A stretch of DNA of 64,000 nt from Paraburkholderia flagellata (GTDB lineage: Bacteria; Pseudomonadota; Gammaproteobacteria; Burkholderiales; Burkholderiaceae), in the NCBI RefSeq assembly GCF_021390645.1, contig NZ_JAJEJT010000003.1, forward strand, positions 1,116,001-1,180,000. Direction: 5' to 3'. Under the pieces are notes generated by a model, which made no database searches, was not told the origin of the DNA, and was given only the letters and a program-made list of their open reading frames with translations. Of the stretch, positions 16,603 to 25,582 are shown piece by piece. Made by a program: the position numbers and the translations under genes. Each line of letters begins with the position of its first letter. The first letter of the stretch is position 1.

Positions 16603-17901
16603 GTGATCAGGGCAGACATGGGGAACGAAAAATTAAAACTGAACAGATCGAGAGCCGAGCATGCAGCGGCCAGCCTGCTGGGATGGCTCGACAGGATCAA
16701 ACCACGTAGTCTCCCAAACGGAAAAGCATTGGCCGCGCCCCAAACCGGCCACGTATCGGCGCTGGCTACGCAAGCCATTGCGCAAAGCTTGCACAGCGTT
16801 CTCGAAGTCGTGCCCGCGGCGGCACTCGTGATCGACGACGCGGGCAGCGTTGCGTGGGCCAATGGCATGGCCACCCGCGTGCTCGGCTACGCTTTGGGCG
16901 AATTGACCGGCATGCGTATCGAGGCCGTGCTCGTGGCCTGGAGAAAGGACGAGCGTCCCGTATCGTTCGCCGCGTTGAAAAGCGAGCAAGGGCGGCCGCA
17001 CAGCGTGACGCGCGTGGCCATCGCGCGAGCGAAGAACGGCGCCGATATCGACGTTCACGTGAGTGCTTCGGCGCCGCTCGCTGCTGGACCGGCGGCGCGC
17101 ATGGTGGTCGTCATTGAACCGGAAGGTCATGACGCGACACTCGCGGAACCCGGCAGCGAACCACGCCGGCTGCGCCGGGAACGGGCATCCGAAGTGGGCG
17201 ACATGGCCGCCGCGCTCGCGCACGAAGTCGACCAGCCGCTCACGGCCATTCTCAGCAACGCGCAGGCGGCGCAGCGGTTTCTCGCGCAGAACCCGCCGGC
17301 CGTGAGCGACCTGCGGGAACTGCTTGGCGAGGTCGTGTCCGATAGCACGCGTGCGCACGCGATCATCCGCAAGATGCGCCAGTCCGCGCGGTGCGAGCCG
17401 CCGGAGATGTGCCCGGTCGATGTCGGCAGCCTCGTGCGCGAGGTGATTCGCCTGCTGCGCCGCGAAACGGAAACCTGTGGCGCGGCAGTGGGCGCGCGAA
17501 TCGACGACGGCCTGCCGCAGGTGCACGGCGATGCGGTTCAGCTCCAGCAGGTGCTCGTCAATCTGCTGTTGAACGCGCTCGACGCGGTGCACGACTGCGG
17601 CACCGAAGATCGCAGGGTGTGCATCGTCGTCACGGCCAGCGAGGATCGCGGCAAGGTGCGCCTCGCCATTCGCGATCATGGGCCTGGCGTCGACGCCGAC
17701 CGGCTCGTCACGCTGTTCAAGCCGTTCATGACGTCCAAGCCGCAAGGGCTGGGTCTTGGCCTCTCGATCAGCCGCACCATCGTCATGGCGCACGGCGGCC
17801 AGCTATGGGCCGAGCGCAACGCTGACCGCGGCCTCACGTTCCATATCGAACTTCCTGCCCAGGGCGCGTACGTGCAGACGAATACGCGTTTTTCACCATG
17901 A
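16603..17901 (+). CDS. Soluble PAS-domain sensor histidine kinase (FixL/NtrB-like)
   Basis: A 432-residue kinase with no transmembrane segment. A PAS fold spans about residues 60-175 (VLEVVPAAALVIDDAGSVAWAN). The HisKA box is ALAHEVDQPLTAILSNA with phospho-accepting H207; relatives usually have HELNQPL. HATPase_c has the N box LLLNALDAV, G1 DHGPGV and G2 GLGLGLSISR. It autophosphorylates and passes phosphate to the regulator encoded immediately downstream, with which it overlaps by four bases (ATGA). The start is the GTG at 16603, five bases after GGAGG; an ATG at 16618 is the alternative. The signal sensed is unknown. Confidence 0.88.
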   Translation: MIRADMGNEKLKLNRSRAEHAAASLLGWLDRIKPRSLPNGKALAAPQTGHVSALATQAIAQSLHSVLEVVPAAALVIDDAGSVAWANGMATRVLGYALGELTGMRIEAVLVAWRKDERPVSFAALKSEQGRPHSVTRVAIARAKNGADIDVHVSASAPLAAGPAARMVVVIEPEGHDATLAEPGSEPRRLRRERASEVGDMAAALAHEVDQPLTAILSNAQAAQRFLAQNPPAVSDLRELLGEVVSDSTRAHAIIRKMRQSARCEPPEMCPVDVGSLVREVIRLLRRETETCGAAVGARIDDGLPQVHGDAVQLQQVLVNLLLNALDAVHDCGTEDRRVCIVVTASEDRGKVRLAIRDHGPGVDADRLVTLFKPFMTSKPQGLGLGLSISRTIVMAHGGQLWAERNADRGLTFHIELPAQGAYVQTNTRFSP

Positions 17902-18539
17902 ACTCGCCAACTCCCATCGTGTTCGTCGTGGACGACGACGAACACGTTCGCAACGCGCTATGCCGCTTGCTGCGATCCGGCGGCTATACGGCTCAGGCCT
18001 ACGGCAGCGCCAGCGCCTTCCTGCACGGCGCGGATCTGGTGAGCGCGCCGGCGTGCCTGCTGCTCGATCTCCAGTTGCCCGACTTGAGCGGCATTGAATT
18101 GCAGCAGCGGCTCGAGGGCAGGGTGCCGATCGTCTTTGTTTCGGCCCACGGCGACATGGGCACGGCGGTGCAGGCGATGAAGGCGGGCGCATCGGATTTC
18201 CTGACGAAGCCGATCGACGCGCAGGTGCTATTCGAAGCCACGTCGCGAGCGCTCGAACGCGGCTGCCATCTGTTCGAACAACGCGAGCAGCACGCCGAGA
18301 TCCAGCGCCGCGTCGAAAAGCTGACGCCGCGCGAGCGCGAGGTCATGGCGCTCGTGGTGACCGGCCGGCCGAACAAGCTCGTGGCGGATGAACTAGGCGC
18401 GGCGGAGAAAACGATCAAGATTCACCGGGCCCGCGTCATGGAGAAGATGAAAGCGAACTCGCTCGCCGATCTGGTGCGGCTCATGACCACGTTCGATGCC
18501 GACGAGCCGCATCCGCTTCCGCTTCCGCATACGGGCTGA
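17898..18539 (+). CDS. FixJ-family response regulator (receiver + LuxR HTH)
   Basis: A 213-residue transcription factor. The receiver domain is complete: VVDDDEHV acidic pocket, phospho-acceptor D57 in LLDLQLPD, VSAHGD, and FLTKPID with the conserved Lys. The LuxR-type helix-turn-helix is at about 140-200 (LTPREREVMALVVTGRPNKL, then AAEKTIKIHRARVMEKM). It overlaps the kinase gene by four bases and is surely its partner. Targets are unknown. Confidence 0.92.
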   Translation: MNSPTPIVFVVDDDEHVRNALCRLLRSGGYTAQAYGSASAFLHGADLVSAPACLLLDLQLPDLSGIELQQRLEGRVPIVFVSAHGDMGTAVQAMKAGASDFLTKPIDAQVLFEATSRALERGCHLFEQREQHAEIQRRVEKLTPREREVMALVVTGRPNKLVADELGAAEKTIKIHRARVMEKMKANSLADLVRLMTTFDADEPHPLPLPHTG

Positions 18540-18583
18540 GGGACTAAAGGGCCAGGGCGCGGGGCACGCGCGCCATAGTCCGG

Positions 18584-19585
18584 TCACTTCAAATGGCTAT
18601 TGCGCCAGTCGCGCGGCGTCATCCCAAAGCGCGCACTGAACCAGTTCGTGAACGAGCCCTGCTGCGCATAGCCGAGCAGGTCGGAAACCCGCCCTATCGG
18701 GTAGCGCGGGTTGCTCATGTAGCGCACGGCGAGTTCGCCCCGCACTTCCTCCACGAGCTGCGTGAAGCTCGTACTGGCAGCCCCGAGCTGGCGCTGCATG
18801 GTGCGCACGCTCAGGCGCAGATGCGCCGCCACCCCTTCGACGTTGGCCTGTTCGAGCGGCAGCAGCAGGTAGATCGCCTTGCGCACCTCGAGCGCGGCGG
18901 AATCGTCGCCTGTCACGTTGAGCGATTCGGCGAGGCTTTCCGCGTAGCGCACCAGCTCCGGGTCGGCGGCCGGGTTCGGGTAGTCGAGGTCGGCGGCCGT
19001 GCACACGATGCCGTTGAAGTCGCTGCCGAATTCCAGCGGACAGCCGAAAAAGCGCCGGTGATACGTGAGATTGGCCGGTGCCCGATGAACGAAATGCACG
19101 GCGCGCGGTTTCCAGTGCTCGCCCAGCAGCGCGCTGGAGTGGCGCGCGAGCACGCCCACCGCAAGCTCGATGGCCTGGTACGTCGGCGTGCCAGGATCGA
19201 CGACCAGTTCCTCGCGGATCGTGACCGTCGCGCCCGTATCTTCGACATACACCGCGAGCGCTTCGTTGAGCAGATGCCGGTACTCGGCGGTGGCGAGCAG
19301 CACTTCGCGCAGCGTGCGCTTGTGCGCGAGCAGAATGTTGACCACGCCGCTGCCGAACTTGTGGCGCGTCTCGGCCATTTGCAGCGCGAACGTGGGGCAC
19401 GCGGCCTTTTGCGCCGAACGCTCCAGCAACCGGCACGCGGCGGCGGCAGGAATGCGGTGGTCCGGGTTCGCGAGCGCCGCGGCGTCCACACCCGTTTCGT
19501 GCGCAAGCTCGACCGGGTTCAGTCCCACGCGCTTCGCCACGTCGAAATAGCCGCTCAGCGAGACCGAGCTCAGGGTCGTTTCCAT
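18584..19585 (-). CDS. AraC-family transcriptional regulator (arabinose_bd-type N-terminus)
   Basis: A 333-residue regulator of the OruR/ArgR-like subgroup. The N-terminal sensor domain is at about 20-200 (GLNPVELAHETGVD). The C-terminal AraC DNA-binding domain has two helix-turn-helices: VAAHLRLSVRTMQRQL and the second around ISDLLGYAQQGSFTNWFSARFG-like residues ending RFGMTPRDWR. It is divergent from the BKACE gene at 19831, and a perfect 10-bp inverted repeat lies between them, so it is the probable activator or repressor of the catabolic cluster 19831-28851. That role is inferred from position. Confidence 0.9.
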   Translation of the reverse strand: METTLSSVSLSGYFDVAKRVGLNPVELAHETGVDAAALANPDHRIPAAAACRLLERSAQKAACPTFALQMAETRHKFGSGVVNILLAHKRTLREVLLATAEYRHLLNEALAVYVEDTGATVTIREELVVDPGTPTYQAIELAVGVLARHSSALLGEHWKPRAVHFVHRAPANLTYHRRFFGCPLEFGSDFNGIVCTAADLDYPNPAADPELVRYAESLAESLNVTGDDSAALEVRKAIYLLLPLEQANVEGVAAHLRLSVRTMQRQLGAASTSFTQLVEEVRGELAVRYMSNPRYPIGRVSDLLGYAQQGSFTNWFSARFGMTPRDWRNSHLK

Positions 19586-19765
19586 TGTCGTGTCTCCTCG
19601 ATGCCGCGCCCTTGCCGGGCCTTGTCAGCTCGACAAACATGCGCGCGCGCTGATATCGGTGTTAACGCCTGGTGGCGCGAAAAACTAAAACGATGGCGCG
19701 CGATCAGAAAAGTGTACCGCAGGATTGCCGTATCGTGCATCTGAACGGATCAACCAGGTTCCGAG

Positions 19766-19810
19766 CGGTATTTCAGGCGCCAGGCCACGTTGCCAAACGT
19801 TGAAATACCG
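19766..19810. promoter_or_regulatory. Perfect inverted repeat between AraC regulator and catabolic cluster
   Basis: CGGTATTTCA (19766-19775) and its exact reverse complement TGAAATACCG (19801-19810) are separated by 25 bases. The right arm ends 20 bases before the BKACE start codon. It may be an operator for the adjacent AraC-type protein or a hairpin in the mRNA leader. Confidence 0.5.
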
Positions 19811-19830
19811 TCCCCATATTGGAGAACACG

Positions 19831-20886
19831 ATGCAATTCCTCGACGATTCGCTGCACCCTGAGAACCAGGACAAGGTTGTGATCACCACCGCGCCGTATG
19901 GCCCGGAATGGATGCCCGAAGATTTCCCGGAAGACATTCCGGTGACGATGGAAGAGCAGATCCAGAAGGCCGTGGACTGCTACAACGCGGGCGCAACGGT
20001 GCTGCACCTCCATGTGCGCGAACTCGACGGCAAGGGCTCCAAGCGTCTCTCGAAGTTCAACGAGCTGATCGCGGGCGTGCGCGCCGCGGTGCCGGACATG
20101 ATCATCCAGGTGGGCGGCTCGATCTCGTTCGCGCCGGAAGACGACGGCCAGGCCGCCAAGTGGCTCTCGGACGACACGCGCCACATGCTGGCCGACCTCG
20201 AACCGAAGCCGGACCAGGTGACCGTGGCGATCAACACCACGCAGATGAACATCATGGAGCTGCTGTACCCGGAATACCTGGAGGGCACTTCCCTGGCGCA
20301 CCCGGCACTGATGGCCGCGTATAGCGAAATGACGGTGCCGGCCGGCCCGGCATGGGTGGAGGAGCATCTGCGCCGCCTGCAGGCTTCGGGCATCCAGCCG
20401 CACTTCCAGCTCACGGGCATCCACGCGCTCGAAACGCTCGATCGCCTCGTGCGCAAGGGCGCGTACAAGGGCCCGCTGAACCTCACGTGGATCGGTATCG
20501 GCGGCGGCTTCGACGGCCCGAACCCGTTCAACTTCCTCAACTTCGTGCACCGCGCGCCCGATGGCTGCACGGTCACGGCGGAATCGCTGCTCAAGAACGT
20601 GCTGCCGTTCAACATGATGGCGATGGCCATGGGCCTGCATCCGCGCTGCGGCATCGAAGACACGATCATCGACCAGCACGGCAAGCGTTTCACGTCCGTG
20701 CAGCAGATCGAGCAGTGCGTGCGCGTGGCGCGCGAACTGGGCCGCGAAATTGCCACGGGCAAGGAAGCGCGCGAGATCTACCGCATTGGCGTGCAGTACG
20801 ACACCGTCGACGAAACGCTCGCGGCCAACGGCATGGCGCCGAACCGCGTGGCCGGCGTGAAGAACCTGCCGCTGCGCGCGGCGTAA
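19831..20886 (+). CDS. Beta-keto acid cleavage enzyme (BKACE, DUF849)
   Basis: A 351-residue TIM-barrel protein of the family founded by 3-keto-5-aminohexanoate cleavage enzyme. These Zn2+ enzymes condense a beta-keto acid with acetyl-CoA and release acetoacetate and a new acyl-CoA. The zinc motif HLHVRE (about 63-68, two His) is intact, and the catalytic GIED motif is near 270. It is longer than the usual ~280-310 residues. GGAG precedes the ATG at 19831 by about seven bases; an ATG four codons earlier lacks a site. It is the first gene of the cluster and probably defines its chemistry. The exact keto acid is unknown. Confidence 0.9.
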   Translation: MQFLDDSLHPENQDKVVITTAPYGPEWMPEDFPEDIPVTMEEQIQKAVDCYNAGATVLHLHVRELDGKGSKRLSKFNELIAGVRAAVPDMIIQVGGSISFAPEDDGQAAKWLSDDTRHMLADLEPKPDQVTVAINTTQMNIMELLYPEYLEGTSLAHPALMAAYSEMTVPAGPAWVEEHLRRLQASGIQPHFQLTGIHALETLDRLVRKGAYKGPLNLTWIGIGGGFDGPNPFNFLNFVHRAPDGCTVTAESLLKNVLPFNMMAMAMGLHPRCGIEDTIIDQHGKRFTSVQQIEQCVRVARELGREIATGKEAREIYRIGVQYDTVDETLAANGMAPNRVAGVKNLPLRAA

Positions 20887-20895
20887 TGAAAGTAG

Positions 20896-20921
20896 GGCCC
20901 GGCGCGCATGCGTGCCGGGCC
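20896..20921 (+). terminator. GC-rich hairpin after BKACE gene
   Basis: GGCCCGGC (20896-20903) pairs with GCCGGGCC (20914-20921), and most of the loop can extend the stem. It is followed by TTGAAAC without a T run. It is either a weak terminator or a stabilising/processing hairpin that sets different mRNA levels for BKACE and the genes after it. Confidence 0.5.
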
Positions 20922-21015
20922 TTGAAACGGGTGTTTGGCGCTGGCCTCCTGCCAGCCGGCAGACCTGAGAGAACAACGGAACCCGACGAAGAGCGGGCTA
21001 CCTAGGAGACAACCC

Positions 21016-22347
21016 ATGCTCACGCATGCCGAGCCCACTGCGGGCGAATTGACGACGACCGAGACGAGCGTGCCCGCTTATGCGTGGGTGGTGTTCGCCT
21101 TGACGGTCGGGCTGCTGCTTTCGGACTACATGTCGCGTCAGGTCCTGAATGCAGTGTTCCCGCTGCTCAAGACCTCATGGAGTCTCTCCGACACGCAGCT
21201 CGGCTCGCTGAGCAGCGTGGTCGCGCTGATGGTGGGCGTGCTCACGTTTCCGCTTTCGGTGCTCGCCGACCGCTGGGGCCGCGTGAAGAGCATCGTCCTG
21301 ATGGCGGCGCTGTGGAGCATCGCCACGCTGGGCTGCGCACTCTCGACGAACTACGGAGAAATGCTGCTCGCGCGCGCCTTCGTGGGTATCGGCGAAGCGG
21401 CCTATGGCAGCGTGGGTATTGCAGTTGTCCTGAGTATTTTCCCGGTGCGGCTGCGCTCCACGATCACCGGCGCCTTCATGGCGGGCGGCGCGTTCGGTTC
21501 GGTGCTCGGTATGGCGCTGGGCGGCGCAGTCGCGGCGCAGCACGGCTGGCGCGCGGCGTTTGGCGCGATGGCGCTCATGGGGATCGTGCTGGTCGTGATC
21601 TATCGCATCGTCGTCACGGAAAAGCGGATTGCCACGCTGCAGCCGGCAAGCGCGAGCCGCGACGCGCATAGCCTTGGGATGCGCATGAGCCTGCGCGCGC
21701 TGCTCAAGGGCCTCTTTTCGACGCGCTCCGTGGTGTGCGCGTATGTGGGCAGCGGCGTGCATCTGCTCGTGCCCGCGGCCGTGTGGAGCTGGCTGCCGAG
21801 CTTTTTGAACCGCTATTACGGCATGGCGACCGGCAAAGCGGCTGCAACCGCCGCGCTGTTCGTGCTGGTGACAGGCGTTGGCATGGTGGTGTGCGGCAAC
21901 CTCGCGGACCGCTTCAGCAAGGATAACGGCGGCCGGAAATGGACCATCGCCATCGCCTACTGTCTGATCTGTTTCGCGCTGCTCGCGGTCGGCTTGCGCA
22001 TCCCGGCTGGCCCGGCGCAGCTCGTCCTGATCGGCGTGGCCATGTTCTTCTGCGCAGGCGCAGCGGGCCCCTCGGGCGCGATGGTGGCGAACCTCACGCC
22101 GCCTTCGATCCACGCTTCGGCGTTCGCCACGCTCACGCTGGCGAACAACCTGCTCGGTCTTGCGCCCGCCGCGGTGCTCACGGGCATCGCCGCGGATCAC
22201 ATCGGCTTGCTTGGCGCGCTGCAGCTCGTGCCGTTCGCGCCGCTCGTGGCAGCAGCTGTTTTCCTGATCGGCAAGCGCAATTACGCCGTCGATCTGGATC
22301 GTGTGAACACACTGCGCGAAGAAGCCGGTGGTCACGCACAACGATGA
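21016..22347 (+). CDS. MFS transporter, aromatic/organic acid permease type
   Basis: A 443-residue permease with 12 predicted transmembrane helices. The MFS signature between TM2 and TM3 is visible (LADRWGRVKSI), and a second copy in the C-half reads GNLADRFSKDNGGRK. DYMSRQVLNAVFPLLK in the first loop resembles the anion:proton/aromatic-acid symporter branch. It probably imports the substrate of the catabolic cluster. TAGGAG lies nine bases before the ATG at 21016; the longer open frame upstream is noncoding. Confidence 0.88.
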   Translation: MLTHAEPTAGELTTTETSVPAYAWVVFALTVGLLLSDYMSRQVLNAVFPLLKTSWSLSDTQLGSLSSVVALMVGVLTFPLSVLADRWGRVKSIVLMAALWSIATLGCALSTNYGEMLLARAFVGIGEAAYGSVGIAVVLSIFPVRLRSTITGAFMAGGAFGSVLGMALGGAVAAQHGWRAAFGAMALMGIVLVVIYRIVVTEKRIATLQPASASRDAHSLGMRMSLRALLKGLFSTRSVVCAYVGSGVHLLVPAAVWSWLPSFLNRYYGMATGKAAATAALFVLVTGVGMVVCGNLADRFSKDNGGRKWTIAIAYCLICFALLAVGLRIPAGPAQLVLIGVAMFFCAGAAGPSGAMVANLTPPSIHASAFATLTLANNLLGLAPAAVLTGIAADHIGLLGALQLVPFAPLVAAAVFLIGKRNYAVDLDRVNTLREEAGGHAQR

Positions 22348-22360
22348 ATTTGAATTTGCA

Positions 22361-22390
22361 GTTTGAGTCAGCTTGACTGAGTTTGAGTCA
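22361..22390 (+). repeat. Phased TTGA-type repeats upstream of quinone oxidoreductase
   Basis: The gap between the MFS and oxidoreductase genes holds GTTTGAGTCA at 22361-22370 and again at 22381-22390, with the related CTTGACTGA between them. The three TTGA(G/C)T elements are spaced about 10 bases apart, on one face of the helix. This looks like a protein-binding array or internal promoter element. Confidence 0.45.
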
Positions 22391-22421
22391 ATGCGTTCGA
22401 GTAAAGGATAGGAGATTGAAC

Positions 22422-23402
22422 ATGGCGAAGGCAGTACGCTTTTATGAAACCGGTGGTCCCGAAGTCTTGCGCTACGAAAGCGTCGAAGTGGGCGACCCCG
22501 GCCCCGGGCAGGTCCGCCTGCGCCATGAGGCAGTCGGCCTGAATTTCGCCGATACCTACTTCCGCTCCGGCCTGTACCCCGTTCCGCTGCCTGCCGGCAT
22601 GGGCGTGGAAGCCGCGGGCGTGGTCGAGGCCGTGGGCCCCGAGGTGACCAACGTCGCAGTGGGCGACCGCGTGACCTACACCGGTTTCATCAACACGCTC
22701 GGCGCGTACAGCACCGAACGCCTGATCCCGGCGGCGCCCCTCATCAAGCTGCCCGACGCGATTGCGTGCGAAACGGCGGCCGGCATGACCATGCGAGGCC
22801 TCACGTCGTCGTACCTCATGCGCCGCATCCACGACTTCAAGGCCGGCGACACGATCCTGCTGCATGCAGCCGCGGGCGGTGTCGGCCTGATCGTCTCGCA
22901 GTGGGCGAAGCTGCTGGGCCTCACGGTGATCGGCACGGTGTCGAACGAGGCGAAAGGCGAAGTGGCGCGCGCACATGGTTGCGACCACATCATTTACTAC
23001 GGCCGCGAAGATGTCGCGAAGCGCGTGCGCGAACTGACGAACGGCGTGGGCGTGAACGTGGTGTTCGACAGCGTGGGCAAGGACACCTTCGAAGCGTCGC
23101 TCGACTCGCTCAAGCGCCGCGGCCTGATGGTTTGCGTCGGCACGGCTTCGGGCCCGATTCCGCCGTTCAATCCGCAGATCCTCGCGATGAAGGGCTCGCT
23201 CTATCTCACGCGCCCGGCGCTGGCGGACTATATCGCCGACCCCGCGGAAAAGAACGAGCTGGCTTCCGAGCTGTTCGGGCACGTTGCCGCGGGCCGCATC
23301 AAGATCGAACTGAACCAGCGTTACGCGCTGGAAGACGCGGTGCAGGCGCACCGCGACCTCGAAGCGCGCAAGACGACGGGGTCGTCGGTCTTCGTCATCT
23401 GA
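22422..23402 (+). CDS. NADPH:quinone oxidoreductase, zinc-independent MDR family
   Basis: A 326-residue medium-chain reductase of the QOR type. The N-terminal GroES-like domain begins MAKAVRFYETGGPEVLRYE and contains LNFADTYFRSGLYP. The Rossmann half has AAAGGVGLIVSQWAKLLG (the NADPH-binding AxxGGVG loop). No structural or catalytic zinc cysteines are present, as expected for QORs. It reduces quinones or alkenals with NADPH. AGGAG precedes the ATG by nine bases. It is followed 10 bases later by the dioxygenase gene. Confidence 0.9.
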   Translation: MAKAVRFYETGGPEVLRYESVEVGDPGPGQVRLRHEAVGLNFADTYFRSGLYPVPLPAGMGVEAAGVVEAVGPEVTNVAVGDRVTYTGFINTLGAYSTERLIPAAPLIKLPDAIACETAAGMTMRGLTSSYLMRRIHDFKAGDTILLHAAAGGVGLIVSQWAKLLGLTVIGTVSNEAKGEVARAHGCDHIIYYGREDVAKRVRELTNGVGVNVVFDSVGKDTFEASLDSLKRRGLMVCVGTASGPIPPFNPQILAMKGSLYLTRPALADYIADPAEKNELASELFGHVAAGRIKIELNQRYALEDAVQAHRDLEARKTTGSSVFVI

Positions 23403-23412
23403 GGAGCGCAGC

Positions 23413-24261
23413 ATGAAAGTCGAACAACTGACCTATGCCATCGGCGCGGAACTGACCGGCGTGAATCTCGCCGATGCCGTTCACGACGACGCGCTCTTCG
23501 CCGAGATTCGCGCGGCGCTGCTCAAGCACCGTGTGCTGTTCCTGCGCGACCAGAACATCACGCGCACCGAGCACGTGGCGTTCGCGCGCCGCTTCGGCGA
23601 GCTGGAGGATCATCCGGTGGCGGGCAGTGACCCGGAGCATCCGGGCCTCGTGCGCATCTACAAGAACCCGGAGCAGCCCAACGACCGTTACGAAAACGCG
23701 TGGCACGCGGACGCCACCTGGCGCGAGGCGCCGCAGTTCGGCGCGGTGCTGCGCTGCGTGGAGTGCCCGCCCGTGGGCGGCGACACGATGTGGGCGAACA
23801 TGGTGCTCGCCTACGAGAAGCTGCCGGAACACGTGAAGGCGCAGATCGACGGCCTGTATGCGCGCCACAGCATCGAGGCGAGCTTTGGTGCGGCCATGCC
23901 GATCGAAAAGCGCCATGCCCTGCGGGCGCAGTTTCCTGACGCGGAACACCCGGTGGTGCGCACGCATCCGGAAACCGGCGAGAAGGTGCTGTTCGTGAGC
24001 GCGTTTGCGACGCACATCACGAACTATCACACGCCCGATCGTGTGCGCTACGGTCAGGACGCCAACCCGGGCGCGGGCGACCTGCTGCGCTATCTCGTGA
24101 GCCAGGCCTATATTCCGGAGTACCAGGTACGCTGGCGCTGGAAGCCGAACAGCATCGCGATCTGGGACAACCGCAGCACCCAGCACTATGCAGTGATGGA
24201 CTATCCGCCGTGTCACCGCAAGATGGAACGCGCCGGCATTATCGGCGACAAGCCGTACTGA
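23413..24261 (+). CDS. TauD/TfdA-family Fe(II)/2-oxoglutarate dioxygenase
   Basis: A 282-residue non-heme iron dioxygenase. The facial triad is present: H98 and D100 in WHADATW, and H258 in STQHYAVMDY. Arg269/R273 near the C-terminus is the likely 2-oxoglutarate anchor. The N-terminus GAELTGVNLAD and LFLRDQNITRTEHVAFARRFG are typical of the family. Members hydroxylate and so cleave taurine, 2,4-D, alkylsulfates or similar molecules, with release of CO2 and succinate. It lies in the middle of the BKACE cluster and may generate the keto acid used by BKACE; that is inference. Confidence 0.92.
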   Translation: MKVEQLTYAIGAELTGVNLADAVHDDALFAEIRAALLKHRVLFLRDQNITRTEHVAFARRFGELEDHPVAGSDPEHPGLVRIYKNPEQPNDRYENAWHADATWREAPQFGAVLRCVECPPVGGDTMWANMVLAYEKLPEHVKAQIDGLYARHSIEASFGAAMPIEKRHALRAQFPDAEHPVVRTHPETGEKVLFVSAFATHITNYHTPDRVRYGQDANPGAGDLLRYLVSQAYIPEYQVRWRWKPNSIAIWDNRSTQHYAVMDYPPCHRKMERAGIIGDKPY

Positions 24262-24283
24262 AGCGCGCAGGAGACCAAAACAA

Positions 24284-24844
24284 ATGACGCTTGAAACCAC
24301 ACCGACCATTCTGATGGTCCCGGGGTTGCGCGACCACGTGGCGGAGCACTGGCAGACGCTGCTGGAAAGCCGGCTGCCCAAGGCGGCCTCGGTGCCGCCT
24401 CTCGAGCACGACAAACTGAGCTGCGCGGCGCGCGTGGCCGCGCTCGACGCGGCGCTCGCGAAGATCGACGGTCCCGTCATTCTCGTCGCGCACAGCGCGG
24501 GCGTGATGATCACGGTGCATTGGGCGCAGCAGCACAGCCGCAAGATTCATGGCGCGCTGCTAGCCGCGCCGGCGGACCTCGAAACGCCGCTGCCGGCGGG
24601 CTATCCCGCATTCGAAGCGTTGGCCGAAAACGGCTGGCACCCGATTCCGCGCAAGCCGCTGCCGTTCCCGAGCATCGTGGGCGCGAGCCGCAACGATCCG
24701 CTCGCGCAGTTCGAGCGCGTGGAGGCGATGGCGAAGGATTGGGGCAGCCGCCTTGTGGACCTGGGTGAAGTCGGTCACCTGAATCCCGCAGCGGGATTTG
24801 GCGAATGGCCGATGGCCGAGATGTTGATTCATGAACTTGTCTGA
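24284..24844 (+). CDS. RBBP9/YdeN-type serine hydrolase
   Basis: A 186-residue small alpha/beta hydrolase. The nucleophile motif is VAHSAGVM (Ser about 70), the acid probably the Asp in GASRNDPLAQFE, and the base His in GEVGHLNPAAGFGEWP, the signature ending of RBBP9/YdeN proteins. All three residues are present. The family has weak serine-hydrolase activity on small esters. Its 3' end overlaps the next gene by 14 bases, so the pair is translationally linked. Confidence 0.88.
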   Translation: MTLETTPTILMVPGLRDHVAEHWQTLLESRLPKAASVPPLEHDKLSCAARVAALDAALAKIDGPVILVAHSAGVMITVHWAQQHSRKIHGALLAAPADLETPLPAGYPAFEALAENGWHPIPRKPLPFPSIVGASRNDPLAQFERVEAMAKDWGSRLVDLGEVGHLNPAAGFGEWPMAEMLIHELV

Positions 24845-25541
24845 TCAAAAGTGGGCGGCGCAGGCGAGTCGCGACGCGGGTGAACCGGCCGTATTGACGA
24901 TCGAAGCCTTCTTCGATTTCATCTGCCCGTGGTGCCTGATCGGCAAGCGCAATCTGGATGCGGCGGTCGAACGTTTCGCGAGTGCGCGACCCGATGTGCG
25001 CGTGCGTGTGCAGTGGCGCTCGCACCAACTGCTGCCGTGGACGCCGCTCGAAGGCTTGCCGTATCAGGCTTTCTATCGCGACCGCCTGGGCAGCGCCGAA
25101 GCGGTGGCCACACGGCGCGCGCAGGTGCAGCGCGCGGGGCGCGACGCGGGTGTCGAGTTCGCGTTCGAGCGCATCGAGGTGCTGCCGAACACCGCCGCCG
25201 CGCACGACCTGGCCACGTTTGCCGCTAGCCGCGGCACGCGCGAACAGAGCGCGGCGCTGATCGAGCGCGTGCTCAAGGCCTACTTCATGGAAGGCCAGGA
25301 CATCGGCGATTACGCGGTGCTCGAGCGCCTGGGTCTTGAATGCGGCCTCGAACGCGAGAGCCTGGAGGCGCACCTTGCTGCATCGAAACGCCTCGCAGAC
25401 CCGACCGGACAGCGCGTGCCGTTCGCCGACCCGCAGGTGAATGGCGTGCCGTATTTCGTGTTCAACACGGGCTATTCGCTCTCGGGCGTGTACTCGCCAG
25501 TGGCGATGGCCGGCGCGATGTCGCTGGCGGTCGCACACTGA
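24831..25541 (+). CDS. DsbA-family thioredoxin-fold protein (FrnE/HCCA isomerase-like)
   Basis: A 236-residue cytosolic protein with a thioredoxin-like N-terminus. FFDFICPWC carries a CPWC pair at about residues 32-35, followed by LIGKRNL. The helical insertion and C-terminal GVPYFVFNTGYSLSG (cis-Pro region) place it with FrnE and 2-hydroxychromene-2-carboxylate isomerase-like oxidoreductases. No signal peptide is visible. It overlaps the hydrolase upstream and belongs to the catabolic cluster. Whether it isomerises a glutathione adduct or shuffles disulfides is unknown. Confidence 0.88.
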   Translation: MNLSDQKWAAQASRDAGEPAVLTIEAFFDFICPWCLIGKRNLDAAVERFASARPDVRVRVQWRSHQLLPWTPLEGLPYQAFYRDRLGSAEAVATRRAQVQRAGRDAGVEFAFERIEVLPNTAAAHDLATFAASRGTREQSAALIERVLKAYFMEGQDIGDYAVLERLGLECGLERESLEAHLAASKRLADPTGQRVPFADPQVNGVPYFVFNTGYSLSGVYSPVAMAGAMSLAVAH

Positions 25542-25582
25542 GGCGAGTCGAGGCGAACCGACGGAAGTTGAGGGGAAAGGGG

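Noticed and set aside
18593..19744. 383-codon open frame antisense to the AraC-type gene
   Set aside because: The AraC-type protein on the opposite strand has complete family domains; this one is a low-complexity shadow.
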